DNA of 62,000 bases from Cristatella mucedo (Eukaryota; Bryozoa; Phylactolaemata; Cristatellidae): the NCBI GenBank assembly GCA_009760855.2, contig WPIO01000015.1, positions 1,092,501 through 1,154,500 of the forward strand, written 5' to 3'. Position numbers and translations under genes: made by a program. The number at the start of each line of letters is the position of its first letter. Within the stretch, counting starts at the first letter, position 1. Positions 45,679 through 57,014 of this stretch are shown here, in pieces. The notes beneath the pieces are model-generated. The model did not search any database, was not told the origin of the DNA, and was given only the letters and a program-made list of their open reading frames with translations.

Positions 45679-45842
45679 CCTGAACCGAGGCCTGAACCGA
45701 GGCCTGAACCGAGGCCTGAACCGAGGCCTGAACCGAGGCCTGAACCGAGGCCTGAACCGAGGCCTGAACCGAGGCCTGAACCGAGGCCTGAACCGAGGCC
45801 TGAACCGAGGCCTGAACCGACCTGAGCCGACCTGAACCGAGG
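45679..45842 (+). repeat. 12-bp minisatellite (CCTGAACCGAGG)n
   Basis: Eleven uninterrupted copies of CCTGAACCGAGG followed by three variant or shortened units. Because 12 is a multiple of 3 and no unit has a stop, it creates long open frames on both strands (PEPR-type on +, GSGL-, VQAS- and FRPR-type on -), which are artefacts. It lies in the 3' UTR of CRTC. Confidence 0.95.
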
Positions 45843-47481
45843 TGGAGATCTCGGAGCAGAAGCATGGACGCCCCGCCGGAAGCATTGATGCCCGGCCGGA
45901 AGCGTACTCGAGATGCTGCCAACTCTGCAAGTGCCGTGCATGGTGTTCTTCCTGCTTGTCCTCCACTTCCTTGGCAACACGTTTGCAGAGACTTCGAGTG
46001 CCTCCTGGTTCGAGCAGCTGCGGTACAGTTTAAACAGTGACTGGCGCCACCAGCATCTTCCTTGACCAGACAACTGCGACTCTCACCTGAGATTAGCAAC
46101 AGTAGCTGGTGCTGCTCCTGCTGCCTCGTTCTTTACTTTCGAAAAGCTGCTGGTGCAGACGACGGCGAAGGGGTAGAACACTGGTGTGCATGCCCACCAC
46201 CGAGGCATGACTTGGATTTGTATTTCGATCAAGCTCTTAGTGGCTTCCTGAGTGGAGTTCGCCACGAGGCTGACTTGCCACACTACAGCCGCGATCCAGG
46301 AATACCGAAGGCCAACCGTAAACATCCGGGTGCAGTCTGGAAGTCGGCAGCATCCACTCCGGAGAAGCAGCAGTGCAGGCTACCGGGACGACAGGCTGTC
46401 TGCTGCACTTACAACTGTACACGTGCCAAGCACCCCAGCCTCACCTGGCTTGCAAGGCCAAGGTTGTATGGCAAAGCAGCTGCACATCAAAGCAAGTGCT
46501 CGGCTGGGCTCGAGAAAAGCAAGTGTCTGGCTGCCAGGCCTTCGTATGGGCCTGGCCTTCTTGAGTGGGCAGCACTGCAATTGCTGCTGGCTCCCTCCTC
46601 CTCCTCGCCATCACCTTTCGGGGGGGGGGTGAGGCGGTGGTGGAGTCCCCTTAAAGCAGCAGCAGGCTGCCTATGGGTCAGCCTTGTGGCAGAGATGCCT
46701 TTGTACAGCATTTTGCTTGCACCCGAGCTGTTGGTAGATGCTGCTGCAGGTTAGTAGTTCGAATGAGGCCTTGACCCCTGTGAAAGCAGTGATGTTGGCA
46801 AGCCAGCGTCGCGTGCTGGTTCTCCTGCCATCGGCAGTGGTGGTCAAGAAACTGACTTTTTGGAGCCATATGACATTGCTGGCAATGAAATCCTCGTCCT
46901 CATCATCATCATCATCATTACCATCATCATCATCACCATCACCATCGTAGGTAGCAAGACAGCAGTGCGAGCGCTGCTGGTTCAGCCTGCATGTATGCTG
47001 AAGGGCCACATCGCACAGCCAGCACAGCGTTGGCTAAGCTCGTGTTCTGCCCAGGCACGGCCTGGATGGCAACCTGCGGCTGCTGCTACCGTTGAGTTGA
47101 GCTTGCGAGTTCCTACCGCTGTACGAGGCACTTTGTGCACATGCCGCCGGTTGACCAATGACCTCGAGAGGTGGGGATGGCCAGTCAGCATCGTGACACG
47201 GGTGGTTTGGTTTGATGGCAGCTGCAGATCAGCTTTTGGCCATCGGACAGACAGCCACTCCTCTACAAGCAGCAGCATGCCTCAGCAGTGGCTGCGAGGT
47301 CTCTCCCTAAATGTTTCATCTGTTGTTCGACCTAGTGCTGTTATTGCCGGTCAGTCTATGTTATTGCACTCTTAAGGCAAAGGGTCGTGTGGTCAGTTAA
47401 TGCCCTTCACGAAAATCCCTTAGCTGTTCTCAGGGGATTCTGCTCTGGCATGGTATGCAGGATTTCTTCCCATACGGTGCC

Positions 47482-47487
47482 AATAAA
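47482..47487 (+). promoter_or_regulatory. Possible CRTC polyadenylation signal
   Basis: AATAAA, the first clear copy downstream of the CRTC stop, about 1.8 kb away and just before the repeat-rich right flank. No transcript evidence is available. Confidence 0.3.
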
Positions 47488-47852
47488 CATTTCGTTCACT
47501 TCCTTAGGTATACTATCTCGTACTTGATATCGTGCTGCTTCCAGCTTCAGGGCGTGAGCTAAGTTAAGCTAGATGGTGTGGTAAACGCATTGACTACCAA
47601 TGGTTTATCAGTGGCTTGGACAAATCTCCATCGCTTCAATGCATCTGAGGTCAGGCAATAGGCGAAAGTACTTTTTTGCATTATCGACCTGATTTGTACA
47701 CTACGAAAAGCTGCGGTACAAATTAAGTGTAGAGTTAAGCTCAGTCTAAGTGCAGAGTTCAGCTGTCAGTCAGGCTGTCGAAGCTCTTTTCTCCCGCTAT
47801 TATGCAGGCAGCCAGGCCCGAGTGCCCGAGCCCTCGTCTGTCTGTTTGTAGC

Positions 47853-49315
47853 ATAATAATAATAATAATAATGCACTTGATAAAACGCCCTCGGAGAACT
47901 CAGTCTCTTTCTAGGTCCTCTACATTTGCTGCAATAGAAATACGATCAAATGGTGAGTGTTATCATGCTCGACACCAAGAATAGCATTGTATTCATTTTG
48001 TTTGTTTATCAAGCATGATATTACTCATCATTCAATTGCATTTCCTTTGCAGCAAATGTAAAGCACCTAGAGAGAGATTGAGTTCTCTGAGGGCGCTTCA
48101 TCAAGTGCATTATTATTATCATTATTATCATTATTATTATGGTTAGTGGTGACATGCACAGGGTCAGCATGCAAGTGTGGTTAGTGGCAGTATGCAACAG
48201 TGTCAGCACGCATAAGCACACAAAGGTCTAATCAAAGGAACCCACTAAATGCTGTGCTAAATAGGTGCGTTTTTAATTTCTTTTTCAATGTGATCAAGTC
48301 AGGGGATGTCATAATGCAAGTCGGGAGGGAGTTCCAAGCTTTGGGAGCATACGAGCTAAATGCACGGTCTCCAAAGGATTTGAGGTTTATACGAGGTATT
48401 GGTAGACTGTTGGATTCCGAAAAACGGGTGGTAAGATGTTTCGCCTGGTGGGGAGTAGATCTGATAGTTAGGCTGGAACCAAAGAATGAAGTGACCTAAA
48501 ATTGAGTGACAAAACCTTGAAGTCAATCCGTTGCTTGACTAGTAGCCAGTGCAGGTCGGCGAGAAGTGGTGTGATGTGGCAACTGCGACGATCACGACAG
48601 ACAAGCCTAGCTGAAGAGCTTTGCACCCGTGTAAGCACCTGATCACAGGCCGGTAGGCCAGCAAGCAGTGAGGTACAGAAGTCAAGACGGGATGTCACAA
48701 ATGCATGGACCAACTTAGATGTATCCCTGTCTCAACTAGCCCAAATTTTAGCACAGCTAAGTAGCTAGAAGTAGGCAGACTTGATTGTGGAGCTGATGTG
48801 GTCGTCTAACTCAAGGTCTCTTTGGAACATGACACCTAGATTGCAAGCAGATTCAACGGCTGATATGCTGGCAGAGCCGATTGTGAGCTTTAGCCTTTCC
48901 AATTCCTGAATCACACTTGGTTTGCACATGACTAGTAAGTTGGTTTTATCATCGTTCAATTTAAGAAAGTTTGCTGCCATCCATGTGCGGATGTCATCAA
49001 TACATGCATCAAGGGAGTGAGAGAATTCGACTAGAGGGCTGGAAGGGATCAAAGCAAAGGTACAGCTGAGTGTCATCTACATAGAAGTGAAAGCCTAGAT
49101 TGTGCTTGGCAATCACATCAGCAAGAGGGAGAGTATAAACCATGAAAAGAACCGGACCTAGCACTGAGCTCTGAGGTACCCCATGTTTCAGAGGTACCTC
49201 GGATGATCTTTGTCCATTCACGTCAATACTCTGGAGTCTCCCAATGAGATAGGACCTGAACCACTGCAGAGCAGTGCCAGTGATGCCCAGGCGAGATGGG
49301 AGGGTGTGTGTTAAT
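47853..49315 (-). mobile_element. LINE family A cluster: two tails and a 1.2-kb copy
   Basis: A minus-strand tail (47853-47985) abuts a plus-strand tail (about 47986-48140), which abuts a minus-strand copy (48141-49315). That copy carries the C-terminal region and RT end (…HAFVTSRLDFCTSLLAGLP…, …FHFYVDDTQLYLCFDP…, …VPQSSVLGPVLFMVYTLPLADVI…). The catalytic box reads YVDD. Confidence 0.8.
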
Positions 49316-49484
49316 GTGGCTTAATCGGCGCTGTTTAATCTCGTTGATCGTTTGCTCCTGTCGAGCAGCCAGCTTAAAATGTCATTCCCAACGTGGTAGT
49401 GGCTCCAGCAGCATCTCCATACACGGACCACACTGCCACTTTATGCTGAAATAGCTTGTAGTTTGATAGTCTCACACCCGACAG

Positions 49485-49770
49485 ACGTTATGACATCTGA
49501 CTTGGCATTTAAAAAGAAGCTAAAACGCACCCATTTATCACAGCATTTAGTGGGTCTTTGTGAATCATGCTTTTTATGCTTCTGCGTGGTGACATGGTTC
49601 ATGCTACCACCAAACATATTTTACACGTTGGCACAGTGCATGCCACTTCCAACCATGTTATGCTTGTTGACACTGTGCATTTTATTATTAACGATTTGAT
49701 CACGCCTCATTTAAAGAATATGTAATGTGCGTAGAAAGCTCTTTGAGGGCCCCATGCAAATGTCTGATAA
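49485..49770 (+). mobile_element. LINE family A, 3' end fragment
   Basis: Sense copy with the KKKLKRTHLSQHLVGL-like end of the ORF, then 3' UTR text (ATGCT…CACTGTGCAT repeats) and a degenerate stem-loop (GAAAGCTCTTTGAGGGCCCCAT). Confidence 0.6.
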
Positions 49771-49854
49771 TTATTTTTCTCAATATTATTGTGTGAACTC
49801 TATGGAATCATCACAGAAGAAGCATCGTGGACATTACGATGCACGGTATAAGGA

Positions 49855-49945
49855 GCTTAATAATAATAATAATAATTCACTTGATAAAGCGCCCTCAGAG
49901 AACAATCTCTCTCTAGGCGCTTTATATTTGCTGCAAAGAGCTTCC
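49855..49945 (-). mobile_element. LINE family A, tail only
   Basis: ATAAT repeat plus the antisense stem-loop (CACTTGATAAAGCGCCCTCA) and little else: a very short 5'-truncated insertion. Confidence 0.7.
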
Positions 49946-49989
49946 CAGAGTAGACACAAATCTGAAGAGGAATAGTCGTGGAGACTTGG

Positions 49990-50467
49990 AATTCGCAGAG
50001 GATTTATATAGGCCCTTGGGCGGCCTGTACCCTCTCGATTGCTTAGTCATCCAGATGGCGCTTCGGCCGATTTATGGCCCCTTAATTCAGGGAGCGACTG
50101 CGCCCTGATGTCGATTTATGGCCTGGCCCTTCGATGAGAATTTACGGCCAAGCCTCGAAAGTACAGTGGGGTATTGGTTACGAATGCCTCAGGTAACACC
50201 TGGCTTGGCGGGAAAATGAGTGATTGGGTTACGAACTCGGTTCTCGGTTGCGAACCGAACCCAATTGCCTTGTATGAGCTTGTAAAGTATTCGGGCTTAA
50301 TAAACTCGTATATGGATCAGCTGCCTAAAGAGCACCGTTAGACAAAAGAATGCAAACCAATTTATTGAGCACCAAATAGAGCCACGAAGGTTCTAATAAT
50401 AATAATAAGAAGCAGCTGCAGGGTTGGGAAGAGCAAGTACATTTTTGGGAAGAGCAAGTACAGCTGC
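49990..50467. other. No recognised gene (right flank)
   Basis: Unique sequence with short GGCC-rich near-repeats (GATTTATGGCC at about 50065 and 50110). Confidence 0.45.
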
Positions 50468-50606
50468 CACATTTGTATAGCAGCAGAAGAGCCTTGACGG
50501 CTTTCACCGAAGTTTGCAGTTTGAAATACCGGATAGCCCAGTGCAGGATTCGGACCCACGACCTCGGTCGTGAAGAGCACCTTAACTTCTTGGGCTATCG
50601 CGGCCC
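50468..50606 (-). mobile_element. SINE family 1, diverged copy
   Basis: Antisense, box B GGGTCCGAATCC. The 3' terminal TAATCAGCTA part is missing. Confidence 0.75.
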
Positions 50607-50649
50607 AGCGAAACAAGGCCACATTACACCGCAACGGTCGAATGGCAGA

Positions 50650-50691
50650 TTTCCACTCATGGCAGGGTAAAACCTTTGCCATGAGTGGAAA
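50650..50691. repeat. Hairpin, 15-bp perfect arms
   Basis: TTTCCACTCATGGCA (50650-50664) and TGCCATGAGTGGAAA (50677-50691), 12-nt loop. Next to a SINE. Confidence 0.8.
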
Positions 50692-50699
50692 AAGCCCGC

Positions 50700-51123
50700 A
50701 CTTTACCACCCATGATTGGAAAGCATTTTAAGCATTGGTGAGTGGGGGTTTTCTGTTTTTGTGAATGCAGCAACAATTTTTTGTGGGGTTTGGGAAAAAA
50801 TAAGAATTTTCCTCGCAGTCTACCTATGGGAAATCGGGAGGCAGCCGAAGTGTTGGGAAGAGCAAGTACATTTTGATAGAGCGTATCAGAGGACGTTCTG
50901 TGCTACGGCGAGCACCCATCAGACAGAGCTCGGCAGGCAGTCAACTGAACTATGAGGCCAACCGGCCATACCTGATTTGTCAGTAACCTCGTTGACACGC
51001 CGTAACTGGAAGCTGCTGTCCCCACGAATATACCTGTATAAGTATGCCGGCGGCGCCAGCCGAGATGTGCTGGCCATCTGCCAACGGTACGACTTATTCA
51101 CTGCCGTTTGGTGTGTGTAATTA
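50700..51123. other. No recognised gene (right flank)
   Basis: Unique sequence. GGGAAGAGCAAGTACATTTT here repeats text found at 50430-50460, so a small local duplication is present. Confidence 0.45.
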
Positions 51124-51285
51124 TATTTATATATGCTTAAATATATATTTAATTACATTATATATATATATATATATGTGTATATATATATATATAAGAT
51201 ATATATACATATATATATAACTATATATATATATATATAGTTATATATTGTTGAATATATACATATATATATATATATATACATT
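51124..51285. repeat. AT-rich dinucleotide region
   Basis: Long imperfect AT repeats, ending at a SINE family 2 copy. Confidence 0.9.
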
Positions 51286-51286
51286 G

Positions 51287-51423
51287 CATCTATATAGTGC
51301 CCCAAGTAAACATAATTTATATTCAGGCTCTTCACATATGCCTTGGGGTTCGAGCCTCAGGTCATCTAATGATTAACCTAGACATTGGTCAAGAAAACCA
51401 CTTAACCGCTGGGCCAAAGCAGC
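51287..51423 (-). mobile_element. SINE family 2
   Basis: Antisense. The 3' end lies against a long AT repeat, box B GGTTCGAGCCTC and box A side CCACTTAACCGCTGGGCCAA. Diverged stem-loop. Confidence 0.75.
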
Positions 51424-51783
51424 GTTCGAACGTGTCCGAGACACACTACGGTGACCGGAGTTTCGTACCCTTGCAAGGTGCAGCTTTGGGCTTCCCGTGC
51501 ACGGTGCGGCTGTGGGCTACCCGTGTGCAGACAGCCGTTAAATTTAAACTGGTGGGAACTTTACAGCATCGGGTTACCGACGTTGGTAGGGCAAGCGCTG
51601 GGCGTCGATACTTAGCAAATGACCTCTGTCGACCTTGTTTTGAAGCATTCCTAGAGAGGCCAATGCACCTATTCAACACGAAACCACTATACAAAACTTG
51701 TTGCATCGGGTCAAGACCGAGCCACACATTCAGGATAACGGTTTCGATCACGTAGAAAAAACGCATATAGTGTCCACTCGCGA

Positions 51784-51786
<3 letters not shown>
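51424..51786. other. No recognised gene (right flank)
   Basis: Open frames of about 105-150 codons exist on both strands but show no motif. Probably chance. Confidence 0.4.
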
Positions 51787-51820
<34 letters not shown>

Positions 51821-51841
51821 ATTATTATACTATTATATTAG

Positions 51842-51872
<31 letters not shown>

Positions 51873-51878
51873 TATATC
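51787..51878. repeat. AT dinucleotide repeats
   Basis: Two AT blocks around GATATTATTATACTATTATA, directly before a LINE A copy. Confidence 0.9.
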
Positions 51879-51894
51879 AGTCGGAAGTGAGTAC

Positions 51895-53878
51895 CAGGCT
51901 TTTGGAGAGAAGCTTACCTGATGATCCTTTAGATGATCTAGCCTATCGCTACTCTCGATTCTTTGTGCAGAGGATAGACAAGATCAGTGAGTCCATCCCT
52001 GCGATGACAACATCCCCCCAAGAATGCTGTTCCCTGATTCCTGGCTGCACCTCAATGTCTACATTTAAGCAGGTCACTAGTGATCTCGTCCTGAAGTTCG
52101 TATCCCAATCAAAGAAGACAACAAGTCCTCTGGACCCTATTCCCACTGTCCTGCTCCTACGTTGCATTGATCTGGTGCTGCCATGCATAACTAACATCAT
52201 AATAATAATATTAATAATAATATTGCACTTGATAAAACGCCCTCAGAGAACTTAATCTCTTTCTCGGCGCTTTACATTTGCTGCAAAGTGATATGCAATA
52301 GAATAGTAAGTAAAATCATGCTTGAAAAACAGACAAAATAAATAATATGGTTAGGGGTGACATGCACAGTGTCAGCACGCATAAGCACATCAAGGACGAA
52401 TCACAGGGACCCACTAAATGCCGTCATAAATAGGTGTGTTTTTAAGTTTCTTTTAAATGTGGTCAGGTCATGGGATGTTCTGACGCAGGTCGGGAGGGAG
52501 TTACAGGCTGTGGGAGCATACGAGCTAATATGTCATTAGCCTCAGGTCATGTCCCAGCACCTTTCAAAAAAGCTGTAGTCAGGCCACTTCTGAAGAAAGC
52601 AACACTAGACCAAGAGAACCTGAGCAATTACCGCCCAGTCTCCCTTCTACCATTCCTATCAAAAACACTGGAACGGGTCGTGGCGGACCAGCTGAACTCA
52701 TATATTGAAACTTCAAACCTTGCTAGTAAGTTCCAGTCTGGCTTTAGAGCTAATCACTCCACAGAATCAGCATTGCTTAGGGTGTACAACGACCTACTTA
52801 GGAATGCAGACATGGGTAGAGTGTCTCTGCTTGTTTTGCTCGATCTTTCGGCAGCTTTTGATACTATTGATCACCAAGTCCTTTTTGAGAGCCTCTCATT
52901 TCGCCTGGGCATCACTGGCACTGCTCTGCACTGATTCAGGTCCTATCTCAGTGGGATACTCTGTGGGATACTCTAGACTTCTGTAACTTACTGCTCGCTG
53001 GCCTACCGGCATGTGCAATCAGGCGATTACAGCCGGTGAAAAACTCCGCAGCTAGGCTTGTCTGTCGTGATCACCGCAGTTGCCACACCACACCAGTTCT
53101 CGCCGACCTGCACTGGCTCCCAGTCAAGCAATGGATCGTCTTCAAGATTTTGTCACTCACTTTTAGGTCACTTCATTCTTTGGCTCCAGTACATCTCTCA
53201 GATCTACTGAGAGATGTACTGGAGCCAAAGCATCGTACCACCCGCTTTTCGGAATCCAATAGTCTACCAATACCACGTAATAATAATAATAATACACTTG
53301 ATAAAGCGCCCTCAGAGAACTTAATCTCTTTCTATACGCTTTACATTTGCTGCAAAGGGAAATGCAATTGAATGGTAAGTAAAATCGTGCTTGAAAAACA
53401 AACACCATGAATAATATGGTTAGGGGTGACATGCACAGGGTCAGCATGCAAATGTGGTTAGTGGCAGCATGCACAGTGTCAGCACGTGTACAAACCTCAA
53501 ATCCTTTGGAGACCGTGTATTTAGTTCGTATGCTCCCAAAGGCTGAAACTCCCTCCCGACTTGCGTTAGAACATCCCCTGACTTGACCACATTTAATAAG
53601 AACTTAAAAACACACCTATTTAGGACAGCATTTAGTGGGTCCCAGTGATTCGTCCTTCACGTGCTTGTGCCTGCTGACACTGTGCATGCTGCCACTAACC
53701 ACATTTGCATGCTGACCCTGTGCATATCAACCCTAACCACGTTATTCATGCTGTTTATCAAGCATGATATTACTCACGATTCAATCGTGTTTCCCTTTGC
53801 AGCAAATGTAAAGCGCCTAGAAAGAGATTGAGATCTCTGAGGGTCCTTTATCAAGTGCATTATTATTATTATTATTAT
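51895..53878 (+). mobile_element. LINE family A with two minus-strand LINE A inserts
   Basis: Sense copy. The order is the N-terminal linker (…LPDDPLDDLAYRYSRFFVQ…), RT core (…[23 protein letters not shown]…, …[19 protein letters not shown]…), a deletion near 52960, the C-terminal region and a 3' end with stem-loop and ATT tail (53810-53878). It is interrupted by two antisense 3' ends, at about 52199-52528 and 53279-53487, each beginning with its ATT tail. Removing them restores the host reading text across the junctions. Confidence 0.85.
53178..53230. repeat. Perfect 24-bp hairpin, 5-nt loop, inside LINE A
   Basis: Arm CTTTGGCTCCAGTACATCTC… (53178-53201), loop ATCTA, exact complement 53207-53230. 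The second arm replaces LINE sequence found in other copies (CAGGCAAAGCATCG) and looks like a local fold-back duplication. Confidence 0.92.
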
Positions 53879-53952
53879 TAAGCTGCTGGAGGCATAGACT
53901 CTTTAGGATGTGAGGCTGGTTGGAAAATGAGTTAGAAGAGCTATAGATATAT

Positions 53953-54095
53953 TACCTGATTTAATAACTTAACTTGCATAGCAGCAGAAGAGCCTTAACG
54001 ACTATCACCACGGCTTACAGTTGACAAATAAAAGATCGCCCACTGCAAAATTCCCAACCACGACCTCGGTGCACCCTACATCCTGGGCTATCACG
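53953..54095 (-). mobile_element. SINE family 1, diverged copy
   Basis: Antisense. The body is clear (GCAGCAGAAGAGCCTTAACG) but the B box is mutated. Next to the end of a LINE A copy. Confidence 0.72.
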
Positions 54096-54284
54096 TACAA
54101 TATGCTAGGACTATAGTTCCGCTGTCAAGCTGTAGAATCAATCGTGCACATACACTCGTCTATTTTGCAGGCGTGAAGTATGTACTGTTAAAGGCAAAGC
54201 AGATACCTAACGGTCTGTGAGAGTTGCAAGCCAAAGCCGAGAACCCATTCCTTGGCCGTGGTCACTAGCAGCTGACGAAAAACT

Positions 54285-54800
54285 TTGCTAGGCTTGTCAG
54301 TCGCGATTGTCGAAACTGCCCCATTATATCAGTTCTCACAGACCTGCACTGGCACAGCGTCTAGCAGTGCAGCATAACGACTTCAAGGTCCAGTCACTCA
54401 CTAGTAGGTCACTTAGTTCTCATTGCTCCGGCGTACTTATCTGAAATACTTCCAATTGATGTTTCCCATCGTACCACCCGCTTTTCTGACTCTTTTTCCA
54501 AACAGCCGCACACCCTTTAGAGCAAATACCGCCAGTAGCTTCGCTCCAAAAGTCTGGAACTCACTTCCGACTGATATTAACGACACATCGTGACTTGACG
54601 ACTTGTAAAAGAAGAGCCTAGAACACCTGCTCATTAAAGATTCTACTCCGTCCGTGTGAAGCAATAACTGTGTGCTTGTGCATTCTGTTGCAATGTGCAC
54701 TTTACTGCTATACGATTGCCACCCACTTGCTTTCCAGCACGTGTACGGTGCCTAGAAAGTGATCAACGTAACACCGTAACACTCCCCGAAGGCGATATTC
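54285..54800 (+). mobile_element. LINE family A, old 3' fragment
   Basis: Sense copy, strongly diverged: LARLVSRDCRN-like start, a SFAPKVWNSLPTD-like block near 54540, and a degraded stem-loop (GGTGCCTAGAAAGTGATCAA) near 54748. Confidence 0.6.
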
Positions 54801-55669
54801 ATACCCTTCACTATTACTCTTCCTGCTATTAGCGGTCGCAGGAATGTAACGAGATTCATCATTTTTACACCGCGTCGAGCATGCACGAAGATCTAACGTA
54901 ACAACGGGAGAAAGAGGTGCACAAGGAATTGCATGAAAAAATTGGCGACTCTTACAGCTGCAAATTGCCACACGCACGGACGATATCGTTAGCCAGCCAG
55001 TGTGCTTCTGGAGGACGCAGGGACTGCACCAGACGCTCGCGCCAGTCAGCGCTCTTTGGGGTGGGTTGGGGACGCGGAGAAGGCAATGATCGGCAGATTT
55101 ATTTTTGCTCGTGTGCCTCGTAAGCCGCTAGCTGCCATGGCGTAAATTGATCTGGCATCTGTGCAGGCAAGTCTCAGTCGTACCTGTCGGCTGTTCCAGT
55201 CTCCACAGCTTGCTTGTGCCGGGGAAATGAGTGATTGGAAATGCAGAGTATCAACTGAGCCAACAACTCAATGCTTGCCACAGGAAACCGTCAGTTGATT
55301 GATAGGCCAAAGTTGATTGAGCCTGCAGAGAGCCTTCGTCGGCATACTTGTGACGGCACCCCACGTAAACTAAACAACTCGTTAGGCATTTTGCGTAGGC
55401 TGAAAAGTAAGCTTAAAAAGGTATCAACCAAGTCGGCGATGGTGACATGCACAATAACAGCAATCGTGAATCCTGTTGGACGATTTAGGTGGATGGATCA
55501 AATGCTCTGAGAAAAAGTTTTGTTTACTAATACGTTCAAGTCTTCGAAGGATTCCAGATTGATTATCAGCACAAAAAGAAGACTTAAGTCCAGTATGAGT
55601 TGGAAAGATTGAAAGCCTGATTAGTAAGATTTCAGACTGTAGGACTACAGCAAGAGAACAAAGGGACCT
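54800..55669. other. No recognised gene (right flank)
   Basis: Mostly unique. The last part (55.5-55.67 kb) may be very old LINE A. Confidence 0.4.
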
Positions 55670-55925
55670 CAAAATAAATTGTCTGAACCCCGACGTTAAA
55701 ATGCTGCTTGACAGGGAGCCAGTTCAGGTCAGTGAGAAGTGGTGCAACATGGCAATGGCAATAGGACAAACCAGCAAAGCTAAGGGGATGCTCTCAGTGC
55801 ATCATGCTTAACGAACGTACACTGTTGCCACACGACTCACACCGAAAGCAAGCGGCAGCATATCTGCAGGAAGCACAGTGGCTTGTGAACCCAAGATCTG
55901 ATATCATAAACACACGAACCGGCTT
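55670..55925 (-). mobile_element. LINE family A, old fragment
   Basis: Antisense stretch matching GACAGGGAGCCAGTTCAGGT…GTGAGAAGTGGTGCAACATG of other copies. Heavily mutated and followed by a SINE at 55937. Confidence 0.5.
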
Positions 55926-55936
55926 GGCTTAAAACT

Positions 55937-56100
55937 ACTAGCTGATTCAACAACCTCTTTTGTATAGCTACAGAAGAACCTTTACGGCTATCAACACCGC
56001 TTGCAGGGCGATAAAGGATCACCCACAGCAGGATTCGAGCCCAAGACCTCGGGGCCGATGACGTGAAAAGCAACCGCCTTACCTAGTGCCATTACGGCTC
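55937..56100 (-). mobile_element. SINE family 1
   Basis: Antisense, near full length, box B GGGCTCGAATCC. Follows an old LINE A fragment. Confidence 0.85.
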
Positions 56101-56184
56101 CTGTACCTTATCCATGCCCATTAATAAAACCACATTTGAAGCCGTAAAAGTTGATTAACTCGGACTTGCTTGAACGAAGTGAAT

Positions 56185-56221
56185 ACTAAGCTATATTAAT
56201 ACGCAACTAATATAGCTTAGT
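56185..56221. repeat. Hairpin, 14-bp perfect arms
   Basis: ACTAAGCTATATTA and TAATATAGCTTAGT with a 9-nt loop. Confidence 0.75.
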
Positions 56222-56499
56222 ACTAGCTGCGTGTAAGAACGCCTGTTTTCGAAGTGTGACGAAACTAAGGGTTTTGGAGTAGACGAGGTCGGCAAGCAGT
56301 CATTTTGCAACAACCCAAATTCGTGCAGGGGCTTTAAGTATTATTCTTGAGCTAATTTTCAGGGTTAAGTTTTCTGATTTCTGAAAGAAAGTGCATTTAG
56401 CCTCAGTTACTAATTTGGTATACTTCCATTTATCTAGCATCACTTAAGTGATATCTGCCCGTAATCTGGCCCTGCCAAATACCACTTGTCACAGAACGA

Positions 56500-56830
56500 G
56501 CACATTTTCTCCTCTGTCAAGGGGGCCTCAGCTAAGAACATCGCTAAAATTCAGGGTAGCTCAGACCAGAGTAAAACAGCCAAATTAAGTATCACGTTTA
56601 TGACATCGCGTCTACATTACTACGATTCACTTCATTCTAGACCCAGTACCATTCAGTGCTCAGGGCTACTGCCAGTAATCGTCTGCAACTGGTGCAAACT
56701 CAGCGGCTCAGCGTCTGGTCTGTCAGCGTCTAGGTCGGATATAAGCATTCACCACCTCTGTCTGAGCTACACTGGCTTCCTACCAAGTATTGAGTCGGTT
56801 TAAAGATCCTCTGACTAGCTTAAAAGTCAC
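56500..56830 (+). mobile_element. LINE family A, old fragment
   Basis: Sense remnant of the segment after RT (…AKNIAKIQGSSDQ…, …FMTSRLHYYDSLHS…), recognisable only by order of short matches to intact copies. Confidence 0.5.
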
Positions 56831-57014
56831 TTCACTCGCCTGCAGCAGCCAACCTATCCGACCTCCTTGCTACTTCAGTGTGCTAGTGCATCACCAGCTC
56901 CTCAGCATCTAGTCGTTTTTCGTTCCACGCCCTAATTAGAACCTTATCGTGATCGGGCCTCGCAGCTCAGATGCACCGAAAGCACGCACCCGATTTCAAC
57001 TACGGTGAGTTCTT

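Larger units (their letters stand above)
45659..47500 (+). other. Presumed CRTC 3' UTR and downstream flank
   Basis: Follows the stop codon. It begins with the CCTGAACCGAGG minisatellite and contains mixed, mostly unique GC-moderate sequence and an ATC/CAT repeat (46890-46945). The first clear AATAAA after the stop is at 47482-47487. A 230-codon open frame (46062-46754) lies here but shows no known domain and no splice or start support, so I treat it as non-coding. Confidence 0.45.

Noticed and set aside
45282-46099. Minus-strand frames of 149-263 codons with GSGL, VQAS and FRPR repeats, and a plus frame with PEPR repeats
   Set aside because: They come from the stop-free 12-bp minisatellite and lie antisense to, or out of frame with, the well-supported last CRTC exon.
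51297-51766. Opposing frames of 152 and 106 codons
   Set aside because: Partly over a SINE. No domain is recognised.
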